Notes under the pieces: generated by a model
Seen by the model: only the letters and a program-made list of their open reading frames with translations
Database searches by the model: none
What the model was told of the DNA's origin: nothing
Shown: one piece after another, positions 17,368 to 26,555 of the stretch
Layout: each line of letters starts with the position of its first letter
Numbering within the stretch: position 1 is the stretch's first letter
Program-made: the position numbers and the translations under genes
Source of the DNA: Alphaproteobacteria bacterium
GTDB lineage: Bacteria; Pseudomonadota; Alphaproteobacteria; SHVZ01
NCBI GenBank assembly: GCA_016869375.1
Contig: VGEH01000018.1
Coordinates: 1 to 45,355 of the forward strand
DNA: 45,355 nt
Direction: 5' to 3'

Positions 17368-17883
17368 ATGACGAGTGTCCACGGCAAGCTGAACCGGGTG
17401 CGGAAGCCTCGTGTTCACATTTCGTACGAGGTCGAGACCGGCGGCGCGCTGCAGCAGCGCGAGCTGCCTTTCGTGGTTGGTGTGCTGGGCGACTTCTCCG
17501 GTCACCCGACCGAGCCCCTGAAGGGTCTCAAAGACCGGAAGTTCATCCAGATCGACCGGGACAACTTCAACGATGTCATGGCCCGCATGACGCCCGGCCT
17601 GAACATTAAGGTCGAGAACACGCTCGCCGGCGACGGCTCCGAGATGGGCGTACAGCTCAAGTTCAACTCGATGGAGGACTTCGAGCCCGGCCGCATCGTC
17701 GAGCAGGTCGAGCCGCTGAAGAAGCTTCTCGACACCCGCAACAAGCTTCGCGATCTACTCGGCAAGGCCGACCGGTCGGAGGAACTCGAGTCGCTGCTCG
17801 AGAAGGTCCTGCAGAATTCCGAGGAACTGGACAAGCTCTCTGCCGATCTCGGCATCGAGAAGCCGGCCAAGGAGGAAAAGTAA
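17368..17883 (+). CDS. tssB: T6SS contractile sheath small subunit TssB (ImpB/VipA)
   Basis: [58 protein letters not shown] 17368. Confidence 0.97.
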   Translation: MTSVHGKLNRVRKPRVHISYEVETGGALQQRELPFVVGVLGDFSGHPTEPLKGLKDRKFIQIDRDNFNDVMARMTPGLNIKVENTLAGDGSEMGVQLKFNSMEDFEPGRIVEQVEPLKKLLDTRNKLRDLLGKADRSEELESLLEKVLQNSEELDKLSADLGIEKPAKEEK

Positions 17884-19377
17884 ATGTCGACGCAGACCGA
17901 AGCCAAGCAGGGCGAAGCTGCAACCGCGGAAGGCGCAGCCGTAAGCCTGCTCGACCAGGCGATCGGCGCCACCAAGCAGACCGAGCGTGACCGCGCTCAG
18001 GAACTGATCAAGGCGCTGACCCAGGAAGCGCTGAGCGGCACCGTAACGTTCAACAAGAACCTGGCGGTGACGATCAACAAGGCGATCGCCGCGATCGACG
18101 AGAAGATGTCGAAGCAGCTCTCGGCGATCATGCACAACGCCGACTTCCAGAAGCTCGAAGGCTCCTGGCGCGGCCTGCATTACCTGGTGATGAACTCGGA
18201 GACGGGCTCGACCCTGAAGATTCGGGTCATGAACGTCTCCAAGAAGGACCTCTACAAGGACATCTCGAAGGCGGCCGAGTTCGACCAGAGCCAGACCTTC
18301 AAGAAGCTCTACGAGGAGGAATTCGGCACGCCCGGCGGCGAGCCTTATGGCGCGCTGGTCGGCGACTACGAGTTCACCAACCACCCCGAGGACATCGAGC
18401 TGCTGACCGGCATGTCCCAGGTCGCCGCCGCGTCCTTCGCCCCCTTCGTGACCGCGGCCGGTCCCGGCATGTTCGGCATGAAGGACTACACCGAGCTCTC
18501 CAAGCCGCGCGACATGGAGAAGATCTTCGAGTCGGTCGAGTACGCGAAGTGGCGGAGCTTCCGGGAGAGCGAGGATTCGCGCTTCGTCTCACTGGCCATG
18601 CCGCGCGTACTGGCGCGCTTGCCCTATGGCTCGGCCACCAAGCCGATCGAGGAGTTCGCCTTCGAGGAAGCGCCGCGCGACGCGAAGGGCGCCACTCGTC
18701 CGCTCGCCCACAACGAGTTCACCTGGTCCAACGCCGCCTACGTCATGGCCGGCCGCATGACCAACGCTTTCGCCCAGTACAAGTTCTGCACCGCGATCCG
18801 CGGCGCCGAAGGCGGCGGCAAGGTCGAGAACCTGCCGAGCTACACTTTCACCAGCGATGACGGCGATATCGACCAGAAGTGCCCGACCGAGATCGGCATC
18901 ACCGATCGTCGCGAGGCGGAGCTCTCCAAACTCGGCTTCCTGCCGCTCGCCCACTACAAGAACACCGACTACGCCGTGTTCTTCGGTGGCCAGACCGCGC
19001 AGAAGCCGAAGAAGTACGACACGCCCGACGCGACGGCGAATGCTGCGATCTCGGCGCGCCTGCCGTACATGATGGCCTCCTCGCGCTTCGCCCACTACCT
19101 CAAGGTCCTGGCGCGCGACAAGATCGGCTCCTTCATGGAGGCGTCGGACTGCGAGCAGTGGCTGAACCGCTGGATCTCGCAGTACGTCAACGGCAACGCC
19201 CAGGCGAGCGCCGAGATGAAGGCGCAGTACCCGCTGGCCGAGGCGGCTGTCTCGGTCAAGGAAGTGCCTGGGGCTCCCGGTTCGTACCAGGCGGTCGCCT
19301 ATATGCGGCCGTGGCTCCAGATGGAGGAGCTTACGACCTCCATGCGCATGGTCGCCCGCATCCCGAAGATGGGATGA
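17884..19377 (+). CDS. tssC: T6SS contractile sheath large subunit TssC (ImpC/VipB)
   Basis: [69 protein letters not shown]. Confidence 0.97.
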   Translation: MSTQTEAKQGEAATAEGAAVSLLDQAIGATKQTERDRAQELIKALTQEALSGTVTFNKNLAVTINKAIAAIDEKMSKQLSAIMHNADFQKLEGSWRGLHYLVMNSETGSTLKIRVMNVSKKDLYKDISKAAEFDQSQTFKKLYEEEFGTPGGEPYGALVGDYEFTNHPEDIELLTGMSQVAAASFAPFVTAAGPGMFGMKDYTELSKPRDMEKIFESVEYAKWRSFRESEDSRFVSLAMPRVLARLPYGSATKPIEEFAFEEAPRDAKGATRPLAHNEFTWSNAAYVMAGRMTNAFAQYKFCTAIRGAEGGGKVENLPSYTFTSDDGDIDQKCPTEIGITDRREAELSKLGFLPLAHYKNTDYAVFFGGQTAQKPKKYDTPDATANAAISARLPYMMASSRFAHYLKVLARDKIGSFMEASDCEQWLNRWISQYVNGNAQASAEMKAQYPLAEAAVSVKEVPGAPGSYQAVAYMRPWLQMEELTTSMRMVARIPKMG

Positions 19378-19397
19378 CCGGCGCGCCGTGACGGCCG

Positions 19398-20855
19398 ATG
19401 CTGGCGCCGGAGGGGGCGACTGAGCGCACGGCGCCGGAGGCGATGGCCTTCGGCGACGACCTCCGGACGCTTGCGGACTGGTTCGGGCCGGAGGGGCTTC
19501 GGCGCCTGTCCGAGCGCGGCGGGGCCTCGGCTCGCGAGATCCTCGACCGCGACATTGCCCTGATCGACGAGCTGTTGACCGAGCAGGTCAACGCCATTCT
19601 GCATCATCCGGCGTTCCAGAAGCTCGAGGCGAACTGGCGTGGCCTCGAGTATCTCGCCCGTCAGGCCCAGGGCGTCGACGGCGTCGTCCTCCGCGTCCTC
19701 CATGCCACCTGGCAGGAGGTCTGCCGCGATCAGGAGCGCGCCGCTGAGTTCGATCAGAGCGCCATGTTCGAGAAGATCTACGAGGAGGAGTTCGGCACCC
19801 CCGGCGGCCGGCCCTACGGCCTCCTGATCGGCGCCTACGAGGTCCAGCACAGGCGCACGCCCGACCAGCTGACCGACGACATCGGCGCGCTCCGCGGGCT
19901 CGCGGTCGTCGCCGCGGCGGCATTCGCCCCGCTTGTCGTCGGCGCGACGCCGGTGCTGCTCGGGCTCGATGCGTGGTCGGACCTCGGCCAGCCGATCGAC
20001 CTGGTCACGCCGTTCCGGCATTCCGACTATGCGCGCTGGCATCAGCTTCAGGCGATGGAAGAGTCGCGCTTCCTCGGCGTCGTCCTGCCCCGAATCCTGC
20101 TCAGGCGGCCTTATGGAGACCGGCCCGCGTTCAGCGCCGGCTTTCGCTATCGCGAGAGCACGCCGTCGGCGCGGGAGTATCTCTGGGGCAGCGGCGTCTT
20201 CGCCTTCGCGGCGGTCGTCGTCCGCGCCTATGGCGACTATCGCTGGTTCGCCGATATCCGCGGCCTGCATCCCGACGGCACTGGCGGCGGTCTGGTCAGC
20301 GGCCTGCCCGAGCGCGACTTCGACGCCGAAGGCAGCGGTGGCCCGACCCAGTCCTCGGTCGAGGTCATGCTGACCGAGACGCAAGACCGCATCCTCGCGG
20401 AGCTCGGCTTCATCGCGATCAATCCCTGCCGCTTCCGCAGCGATCTCGTCTTCTATTCCAATCAGTCGGTCCAGCGCGCCCGCATCTACGACAAGGCCGA
20501 CACCACCGCCAGCGCCAAGCTGTCGACGATGCTGCAATACATGCTCTGCGTCAGCCGCTTCGCTCATCACCTCAAGGTCATGGTGCGAGACAGCGTCGGT
20601 GCAATGATCACGCCCGAGACGATCGAGGAGCGCCTGCACAAATGGCTGCTCGGCTTCTCGCTCGGCAACGAGGCGGCGAGCCTCGAGATGAAGGCGAGGT
20701 ACCCGCTGCGGGAGGCGAGCGTCCAGGTGCGCGAGCAGCCGGGCAAGCCCGGCGTCTACCAGTGCATGATCAACCTCCGCCCGCATTTCCAGCTCGACCT
20801 CGTCGAGTCCGCCTTCAGCCTGACGACGGAACTGGTCGTCCCCCAATCGACCTGA
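19398..20855 (+). CDS. second TssC-family sheath-like protein (ImpD / TssC40-like)
   Basis: 485 aa; [76 protein letters not shown]; paralogous to tssC next door. Confidence 0.92.
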   Translation: MLAPEGATERTAPEAMAFGDDLRTLADWFGPEGLRRLSERGGASAREILDRDIALIDELLTEQVNAILHHPAFQKLEANWRGLEYLARQAQGVDGVVLRVLHATWQEVCRDQERAAEFDQSAMFEKIYEEEFGTPGGRPYGLLIGAYEVQHRRTPDQLTDDIGALRGLAVVAAAAFAPLVVGATPVLLGLDAWSDLGQPIDLVTPFRHSDYARWHQLQAMEESRFLGVVLPRILLRRPYGDRPAFSAGFRYRESTPSAREYLWGSGVFAFAAVVVRAYGDYRWFADIRGLHPDGTGGGLVSGLPERDFDAEGSGGPTQSSVEVMLTETQDRILAELGFIAINPCRFRSDLVFYSNQSVQRARIYDKADTTASAKLSTMLQYMLCVSRFAHHLKVMVRDSVGAMITPETIEERLHKWLLGFSLGNEAASLEMKARYPLREASVQVREQPGKPGVYQCMINLRPHFQLDLVESAFSLTTELVVPQST

Positions 20856-20868
20856 GGAGAAGCGCTAC

Positions 20869-21672
20869 ATGCCGAATGCCAAGGAGTTGTTCGACCAGGG
20901 AAAGCTCAAGGCGGCGATCGAAGCGTTGAACGCCGAGATCCGCGCCAATCCCACCGACACCAAGCGCCGGGCCTTCCTTGGCGAGCTCCTGTGCTTCGCC
21001 GGCGACATCGATCGTGCCGACCGCACCTTCGACATCATCGGGCAGCAGAACATGGAGGCGGCGGTCCCCGTCGCCGGCATCCGGCACGTGCTTCGCGGCG
21101 AGATGCATCGCCGCGAGTCCTGGAACGAAGGGCGCCTGCCCGAGTTCCTCGATCAGCCGCCGGAGTGGCTCAAGCAAACGCTGCAGTCGACCGTGCTCAG
21201 GCGGGGTGGAGATGCGGCTGGTGCCGCCAAGTGCCTCGCCGAAGCGGAAGCGGCGAGGCCGGCGGTGAAAGGCACCTGCAACGGCGCTGCCTTCGACGAC
21301 TGGCGCGACGCCGACGACACCACCGCCGGCTTCATGGAAGTGCTGACCGCGACGGGCAAGTACTACTGGGTGCCGTTCGGCCGCATCCAGAAGCTCGCCT
21401 TCGAGAGGCCTACGAACACGCTCGACCTCCTGTGGCGCCGCGCCAAGATCGAGGTCGCTGACGGGCCGCAGGGCGAGGTGTACATCCCCGCGCTCTATGC
21501 CGGTAGCGACAAGTCCGACGACGAGGCGATGCGCCTCGGCCGCGCCACCGACTGGATCGAGGAAGGCGAGGGCGTCGTGCGCGGCGTCGGACAGCGTTGC
21601 TTCCTGATCGGCGAGGACCTCAAATCGATTATGGAAATCGAGACGCTGGCCTTCGTCGGAGCGGGCGCGTGA
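20869..21672 (+). CDS. tagJ: T6SS accessory protein TagJ/ImpE
   Basis: ELFDQGKLKAAIEALNAEIRANPTDTKRRAFLGELLCFAGDIDRADRTFDII; ImpE/SciE pattern, positioned after TssC2. Confidence 0.92.
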   Translation: MPNAKELFDQGKLKAAIEALNAEIRANPTDTKRRAFLGELLCFAGDIDRADRTFDIIGQQNMEAAVPVAGIRHVLRGEMHRRESWNEGRLPEFLDQPPEWLKQTLQSTVLRRGGDAAGAAKCLAEAEAARPAVKGTCNGAAFDDWRDADDTTAGFMEVLTATGKYYWVPFGRIQKLAFERPTNTLDLLWRRAKIEVADGPQGEVYIPALYAGSDKSDDEAMRLGRATDWIEEGEGVVRGVGQRCFLIGEDLKSIMEIETLAFVGAGA

Positions 21673-22169
21673 CCGGTCGCGACGCGAAGGAGTCGATCCT
21701 TGCCCAGGCCTCGCTCCTGGACAGGCTGATCGACTTCAATCCCGCGGACGCCGCCGATGCGAATGTCTCCTATACCGAGAGCCTGGCTACTCTTCGCGAA
21801 GCGGTGCGGCGCGACCTCGAGTCGCTTTTGAACACCCGGCGCTCCGCGCTCGAATGGCCGTCACAGCTGCGTGAGATCGACCGGTCGGTCGTGAGTTACG
21901 GCGTAGGTGACGTTTGCGGCCTGCATGTCGCCGATGCGATCGAGCGCGAGCAGTTCCGTGCCTCGGTCGAGACCGCGATCCGCAACTTCGAGCCGCGCTT
22001 CCAGTCCTTCTCGGTGACGCTGGACCAGGGCGTCGACGAGACGAACCGCCGCCTCGGGCTTCGCATCGAGGCCCTGATGCATGCCGACCCCGTGCCGCAG
22101 TCGCTTGTCTTCAGCTCCATCGTCGAGCCCTCCACGCAGCATTTCAAGGTGGCCGAGAGCCGTCGATGA
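21669..22169 (+). CDS. tssE: T6SS baseplate protein TssE (gp25-like)
   Basis: GTG 21669 overlapping tagJ stop; ESLATLREAVRRDLESLLNTRR...NYGVGD-like SYGVGDVCG, AIRNFEPRFQSFSVTL. Confidence 0.93.
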   Translation: MTGRDAKESILAQASLLDRLIDFNPADAADANVSYTESLATLREAVRRDLESLLNTRRSALEWPSQLREIDRSVVSYGVGDVCGLHVADAIEREQFRASVETAIRNFEPRFQSFSVTLDQGVDETNRRLGLRIEALMHADPVPQSLVFSSIVEPSTQHFKVAESRR

Positions 22170-23971
22170 GCGAGGAGCTTCTCACTCTCTACAATCGCGA
22201 GCTGGAGGCGATCCGCCGGCTCGCCGCCGAGTTCGCAGAGGCGCATCCCAAGGTCGCGGGCCGCCTCAGGGTGACGGCGGATGCGATCGAGGATCCGCAT
22301 GTCGAGCGCCTGATCGAGGCGGTCGCCTTTCTCAACGCGCGGGTTCATCTCCGGCTCGAGGATGACTTCCCCGAGCTGACCGCGGGGCTCCTCGACACGC
22401 TATACCCGCACTACCTCGCGCCGATCCCTTCATTCGCCACGGTGCAGTTCCAGGCGGCGCCCGAGCTCGAAGGCAGCCATGACATACCGGCCGGTACCGA
22501 GCTCGAGACCGAGGCGGTCAATGGCGAGACCTGTCGGTTCCGCACCTGTCATCCGGTGAAGCTCTGGCCGATTGCCGTCGACGCCGTGGCGCTCGCCGGT
22601 CGGCCGCTGACCGCGCCGCCTAATCCGGCCGCGGCAGGGGCGGCAGCTTGCCTGCGGATCTCGCTGAAGGCGATGGCGCCCGACAAGACCATCGGCTCGC
22701 TCAACATCCGCGACCTTCGCTTCTTCCTTCGCGGTACGACAGCGCATCCGCTCTATGAGCTGATCTTCAATCACACGCTCTCGGTCGCGCTCGCCGAGTC
22801 GCCGAACGACCGCAACCCGATCATTCTCGACCCGGCCTGCCTCAAGCCGGTCGGCTTCGAAGCGGAAGAGGCGCTTCTCCCTTATCCGAAGCGCACGCTC
22901 TCGGCCTACGGCCTCCTGACCGAGTACTTCGCGTTTCCGGAGAAGCATCTCTACTTCACGCTCGAAGGCGTCGATGCCGCCCGCAATGCCGGCAGCAAGC
23001 TCGATCTCTTCCTCTACTTCGACAAGACTTTCCCGGAGCTCGAGCGCAGCGTGACGATCGATGCGGTGGCGCTCGGCTGCTCGCCGATGGTCAATCTGTT
23101 TCCGCTGCGAGCCGAGCCGATCGCCGTCGATCAGACGACCTCCGAGTATCGGATCGTCGCCGACTCGCGGCGCCCTATGTCGACCGAAGTCCACTCGATT
23201 CTCTCGGTGCGCTCGACCGACAGTGCCGGCAAGAGTCGGACGGTACTGCCGATGTACGGGCTCGATCATCACGGCGCCGAGCGGCCGCGATGCTACTGGT
23301 TCGCGGCGCGTCGCCCGGGGACCGGCCGCGACAAAGGCACCGAGCTGTTCCTGACGCTTGTGGATGCCGACTTCAATCCTGCTGGACCCGCCGACGAGGT
23401 TCTGAGCCTCGAGGTGCTCTGCACGAACCGCAACCTCACGACCGTGCTGCCCTATGGCGGCGGTCGGCCGACGTTGACGCTGGCGGGCGGTGGAGCGGCG
23501 GTGAAGCGCATCGCGTGCCTGACGCCGCCGACCACACCGATACGGATGACCGCGCGGGGCCAGTATCGCTGGCGCCTCCTGTCGCACCTGTCACTGAACC
23601 ACCTGTCGCTCTGCAACGGGGAGGAGGGGGCGGCGGCGCTCAGGGAGATCCTGATGCTCTACGACCTCCGCGATTCCGGTGAGACCCGTGCCATGCTGGA
23701 CGGCGTTCTCGCGGTCGAGAGCCGGCCGGCAGCGGCGCGCGTCGCCTCGCGTCACTGGGGCGCGGTCTGCCAGGGCAACGATGTCACCGTCGAGCTCGAC
23801 GACAGCCGCTTCACCGGGCAGGGGCTGTTCCTCTTCGCCTCGGTGCTCGAGCGGTTCTTGGGCGCCTACACCACGATCAACAGCTTCGTCCGCCTCGCCG
23901 TAAGGATCCGCGGACGCCAGGGGTATCTTCGCAAATGGCCGGCACGTTCCGGAAACCGGCATCTTCTCTAG
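22166..23971 (+). CDS. tssF: T6SS baseplate protein TssF (ImpG/VasA)
   Basis: MSEELLTLYNRELEAIRRLAAEFAEAHPKVAGRL...HVERLIEAVAFLNARVHLRLEDDFPELTAGLLDTLYPHYLAPIPS. Confidence 0.96.
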   Translation: MSEELLTLYNRELEAIRRLAAEFAEAHPKVAGRLRVTADAIEDPHVERLIEAVAFLNARVHLRLEDDFPELTAGLLDTLYPHYLAPIPSFATVQFQAAPELEGSHDIPAGTELETEAVNGETCRFRTCHPVKLWPIAVDAVALAGRPLTAPPNPAAAGAAACLRISLKAMAPDKTIGSLNIRDLRFFLRGTTAHPLYELIFNHTLSVALAESPNDRNPIILDPACLKPVGFEAEEALLPYPKRTLSAYGLLTEYFAFPEKHLYFTLEGVDAARNAGSKLDLFLYFDKTFPELERSVTIDAVALGCSPMVNLFPLRAEPIAVDQTTSEYRIVADSRRPMSTEVHSILSVRSTDSAGKSRTVLPMYGLDHHGAERPRCYWFAARRPGTGRDKGTELFLTLVDADFNPAGPADEVLSLEVLCTNRNLTTVLPYGGGRPTLTLAGGGAAVKRIACLTPPTTPIRMTARGQYRWRLLSHLSLNHLSLCNGEEGAAALREILMLYDLRDSGETRAMLDGVLAVESRPAAARVASRHWGAVCQGNDVTVELDDSRFTGQGLFLFASVLERFLGAYTTINSFVRLAVRIRGRQGYLRKWPARSGNRHLL

Positions 23972-24996
23972 TCGCCGCGCTCGTCAGGGATCCGCGGCGC
24001 TTCGCGTTCTTCCAGGTCGCCCGCCTGCTCGAGCGCTGGCGTCGGCGTCGACCGGCTGACGGCAAGCTCGGGGAGACGCTCAAGGATCCTGTCCGCTTTC
24101 GCGCGACACCGGACCTCGCCTTCCAGGGCAGCGAGGTCAGAGAGGTCGAGGCGCCGCCGCAGGGCCCGGCGGGCGTCCAGGTAGGCTTCATGGGCGTCGC
24201 CGGCGCCGGCGGGGCGTTGCCGCCGATGTATGCCGAACTGCTGATGCAGACGGTGCGCGCACGGTCGACCGCGCTCAAGGGCTTCCTCGATCTCTTCAAC
24301 CACCGTTCGCTTCTCCTGCTGTTCCGCGCCTGGTCCAAGTACCGGTTGCCGATCCAGCTCGAGCGGTCGCTGGCGAAGGGTGACGACCCGCCGAGCCGGC
24401 TGGTGTTCGCGTTGTCGGGTCTCGGCACCGAACCGCTGCGCGGCCGGCTGGCCGTCGACGATCATCTCGTCGGCTTCTTCTCAGGGCATTTCACGCGCGG
24501 GCCGCGCCCGGCCGAGGGGCTGCAATCCGTCCTTGAGAGTCTCCAGGGCGAGCCGGTCGAAGTGCGGCAGTTCCAGGGGCGTTGGATTCGCCTCGAGGAC
24601 GCCGACCTCACCCGGCTGAAGACGCCGCGGCCATCCGCGCCGGGTCACACGAGGCTCGGCGTCGACTGCGTCCTCGGTGGCCGCGTCTGGGACGTGCAGG
24701 GAGGCGTGAAGCTCGTCATCGGTCCGGTCTCGCCCAAAGTCTTTCGCCAGCTTCTGCCGGATGGAGAGCGCGCGCGCATTGTCGTCGACACCGCGCGTCT
24801 TTATGCCGGTCTGCAGGCCTCCTTCGTCCTGCAGGTGATCATCGCCGGCGGCGACGCGCCGGATCTGAGGCTCGACGCTGCCGAGCCCGAGAGCCCGCGC
24901 CTCGGCTGGAACACATGGCTCGGGCGTCCGCATGAGGGGCTCGTCGCCGACGCCGTCTTCGCCCCGGCGCCGTCGCAGCCGAGGAAGGCCGCATGA
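23935..24996 (+). CDS. tssG: T6SS baseplate protein TssG (ImpH/VasB)
   Basis: LVRDPRRFAFFQVARLLERWR, GFMGVAGAGGALPPMYAELLMQTVRARSTALKGFLDLFNHRSLLLLFRAWSKYR. Confidence 0.95.
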   Translation: MAGTFRKPASSLVAALVRDPRRFAFFQVARLLERWRRRRPADGKLGETLKDPVRFRATPDLAFQGSEVREVEAPPQGPAGVQVGFMGVAGAGGALPPMYAELLMQTVRARSTALKGFLDLFNHRSLLLLFRAWSKYRLPIQLERSLAKGDDPPSRLVFALSGLGTEPLRGRLAVDDHLVGFFSGHFTRGPRPAEGLQSVLESLQGEPVEVRQFQGRWIRLEDADLTRLKTPRPSAPGHTRLGVDCVLGGRVWDVQGGVKLVIGPVSPKVFRQLLPDGERARIVVDTARLYAGLQASFVLQVIIAGGDAPDLRLDAAEPESPRLGWNTWLGRPHEGLVADAVFAPAPSQPRKAA

Positions 24997-26555
24997 CGCA
25001 GGACTGGACCGGCGGCTACGTCGCCGACATTGAGTATGTGCCCGGCTTCTACCGCGAGCAGTCGCCGGCGTTCATGGATATCGCCTGCCTGCTCCGCAGC
25101 GTCGAGCCGCCGTATCGCGGCGAAGGCTGGGTCTATTGCGATCTCGGCTGCGGCCAGGGAATGACCTGCCTGCTTCTCGCCGCGGCGAATCCCGAGGGGC
25201 AGTTCATCGGAATCGACTTCAATCCCGCTCACATCGCTCGCGCGCGCGATCTCGCGCGCCGGATGGAATTGAAGAACGTCACCTTCATCGAAGCCTCCTT
25301 CGAGGCGCTTGTCGAGGTGCCCGAGCGATTGCCGGAGCTCGACTACGTCGCCTTGCAGGGCGTCTACGCTTGGGTTGGCGAAGCGGGTCGCCGCGCGATC
25401 GTCGATCTGCTTGCGGCGCGCCTGAAGCCGGGCGGGATCGCCTATGTCAGCTACAATTCGATGCCGGCCTGGGCATCGATCCTGCCGTACCAGCGGCTTT
25501 TCCTCGAATACGCAAAGCTAAGCGGCCTCGGCAGCGGTGCGGCGATCACCCACGCGATCGCGCTTGCCGACAGGATGCGGGAGACCGGTGCGCCCGGCCT
25601 TCGCGACGACGACGTGCTCAAGCGGCTGAAGGGCGACCTCGAGAAGGGCAATGTCAGCTATCTGGTGCACGAGTACCTGAACGACGGCTGGCAGCCGCTC
25701 TATCATGCGGATGTCGCGCGTGGCATGGCCAAGGCCAAGCTCTCCTTCGTCGCCAACGGCACCGTGCTCGACAATTTCCCCGAACTCAGCCTGAGCCCGC
25801 AGCAGCGCGAGATCCTCGGCGGCATCGCCGATCCGATCGTTCGTGAGACCTTCCGCGACTACCTCGGTCCGCGATCGTTCCGCCGGGACCTCTTTGTCAA
25901 GGGCGCCCGCTATCTCAACCCTGCACGCCGCGACGAACGCCTGAAAGCGATGCGCCTGGGCATCGCGGTCGGACCGTCCGGGATCAAGAAGGACATCGCG
26001 ACGCCGCTCGGTACGGCGACGCTCGAGCCCGGACTATACGAGCCCGTCCTCGACGCGCTCGCGTGTGGCCCGCATTCGGTCGCCGATCTCCTCAAGCTGC
26101 CCGGCATCAAGAGCCGGCAGGAGCCGCAGGCGGTCGAGATGGTCGGCATGCTGGTCGGATCGAGCCAGGCCCTGCCGGTGGTCGAGAAGCCGAGCTCCGC
26201 TGCGCGCGCCGCGTGCCGCGGCCATAACCGCGTGATGGTCGACTTCGTCGACTTCGCGCCCGGCGTTCCGGCGAAGGCGCTCGCCGCCGCCGATACGGGT
26301 CTCGGCATTCATCTCCAGACCTTCGAGCTCTTTGCCTATGGCGCCCTGATCGATCGCAGGCCGGCGACGGTCGAGGGGCTCGTGGACTACGCCTGGGCGC
26401 GGCTGAGCCGGACCGGAGAGCGGCTTCGCCGCGACGGCGTCGCGATCGAGGATGAAGCGGAAACCCGCACGATCCTGTCGACCGAACTTGGATTCACGCT
26501 CCGGGAAGCCGTGCCCGTCTGGCGTCATCTCGGCCTGATCGATCCTGAGTCGTGA
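24993..26555 (+). CDS. class I SAM-dependent methyltransferase with C-terminal methyltransferase-regulatory-like domain
   Basis: YCDLGCGQGMTCLLLAAANPEGQFIGIDFNPAHIARARDLA, RLKPGGIAYVSYNSMPAW; ATGA overlap with tssG stop and GTGA overlap with kinase. Confidence 0.85.
   Translation: MTQDWTGGYVADIEYVPGFYREQSPAFMDIACLLRSVEPPYRGEGWVYCDLGCGQGMTCLLLAAANPEGQFIGIDFNPAHIARARDLARRMELKNVTFIEASFEALVEVPERLPELDYVALQGVYAWVGEAGRRAIVDLLAARLKPGGIAYVSYNSMPAWASILPYQRLFLEYAKLSGLGSGAAITHAIALADRMRETGAPGLRDDDVLKRLKGDLEKGNVSYLVHEYLNDGWQPLYHADVARGMAKAKLSFVANGTVLDNFPELSLSPQQREILGGIADPIVRETFRDYLGPRSFRRDLFVKGARYLNPARRDERLKAMRLGIAVGPSGIKKDIATPLGTATLEPGLYEPVLDALACGPHSVADLLKLPGIKSRQEPQAVEMVGMLVGSSQALPVVEKPSSAARAACRGHNRVMVDFVDFAPGVPAKALAAADTGLGIHLQTFELFAYGALIDRRPATVEGLVDYAWARLSRTGERLRRDGVAIEDEAETRTILSTELGFTLREAVPVWRHLGLIDPES

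Noticed and set aside
19299-20846. 515-aa minus-strand ORF antisense to second tssC
   Set aside because: High-GC mirror ORF; sense strand has clear TssC-family motifs
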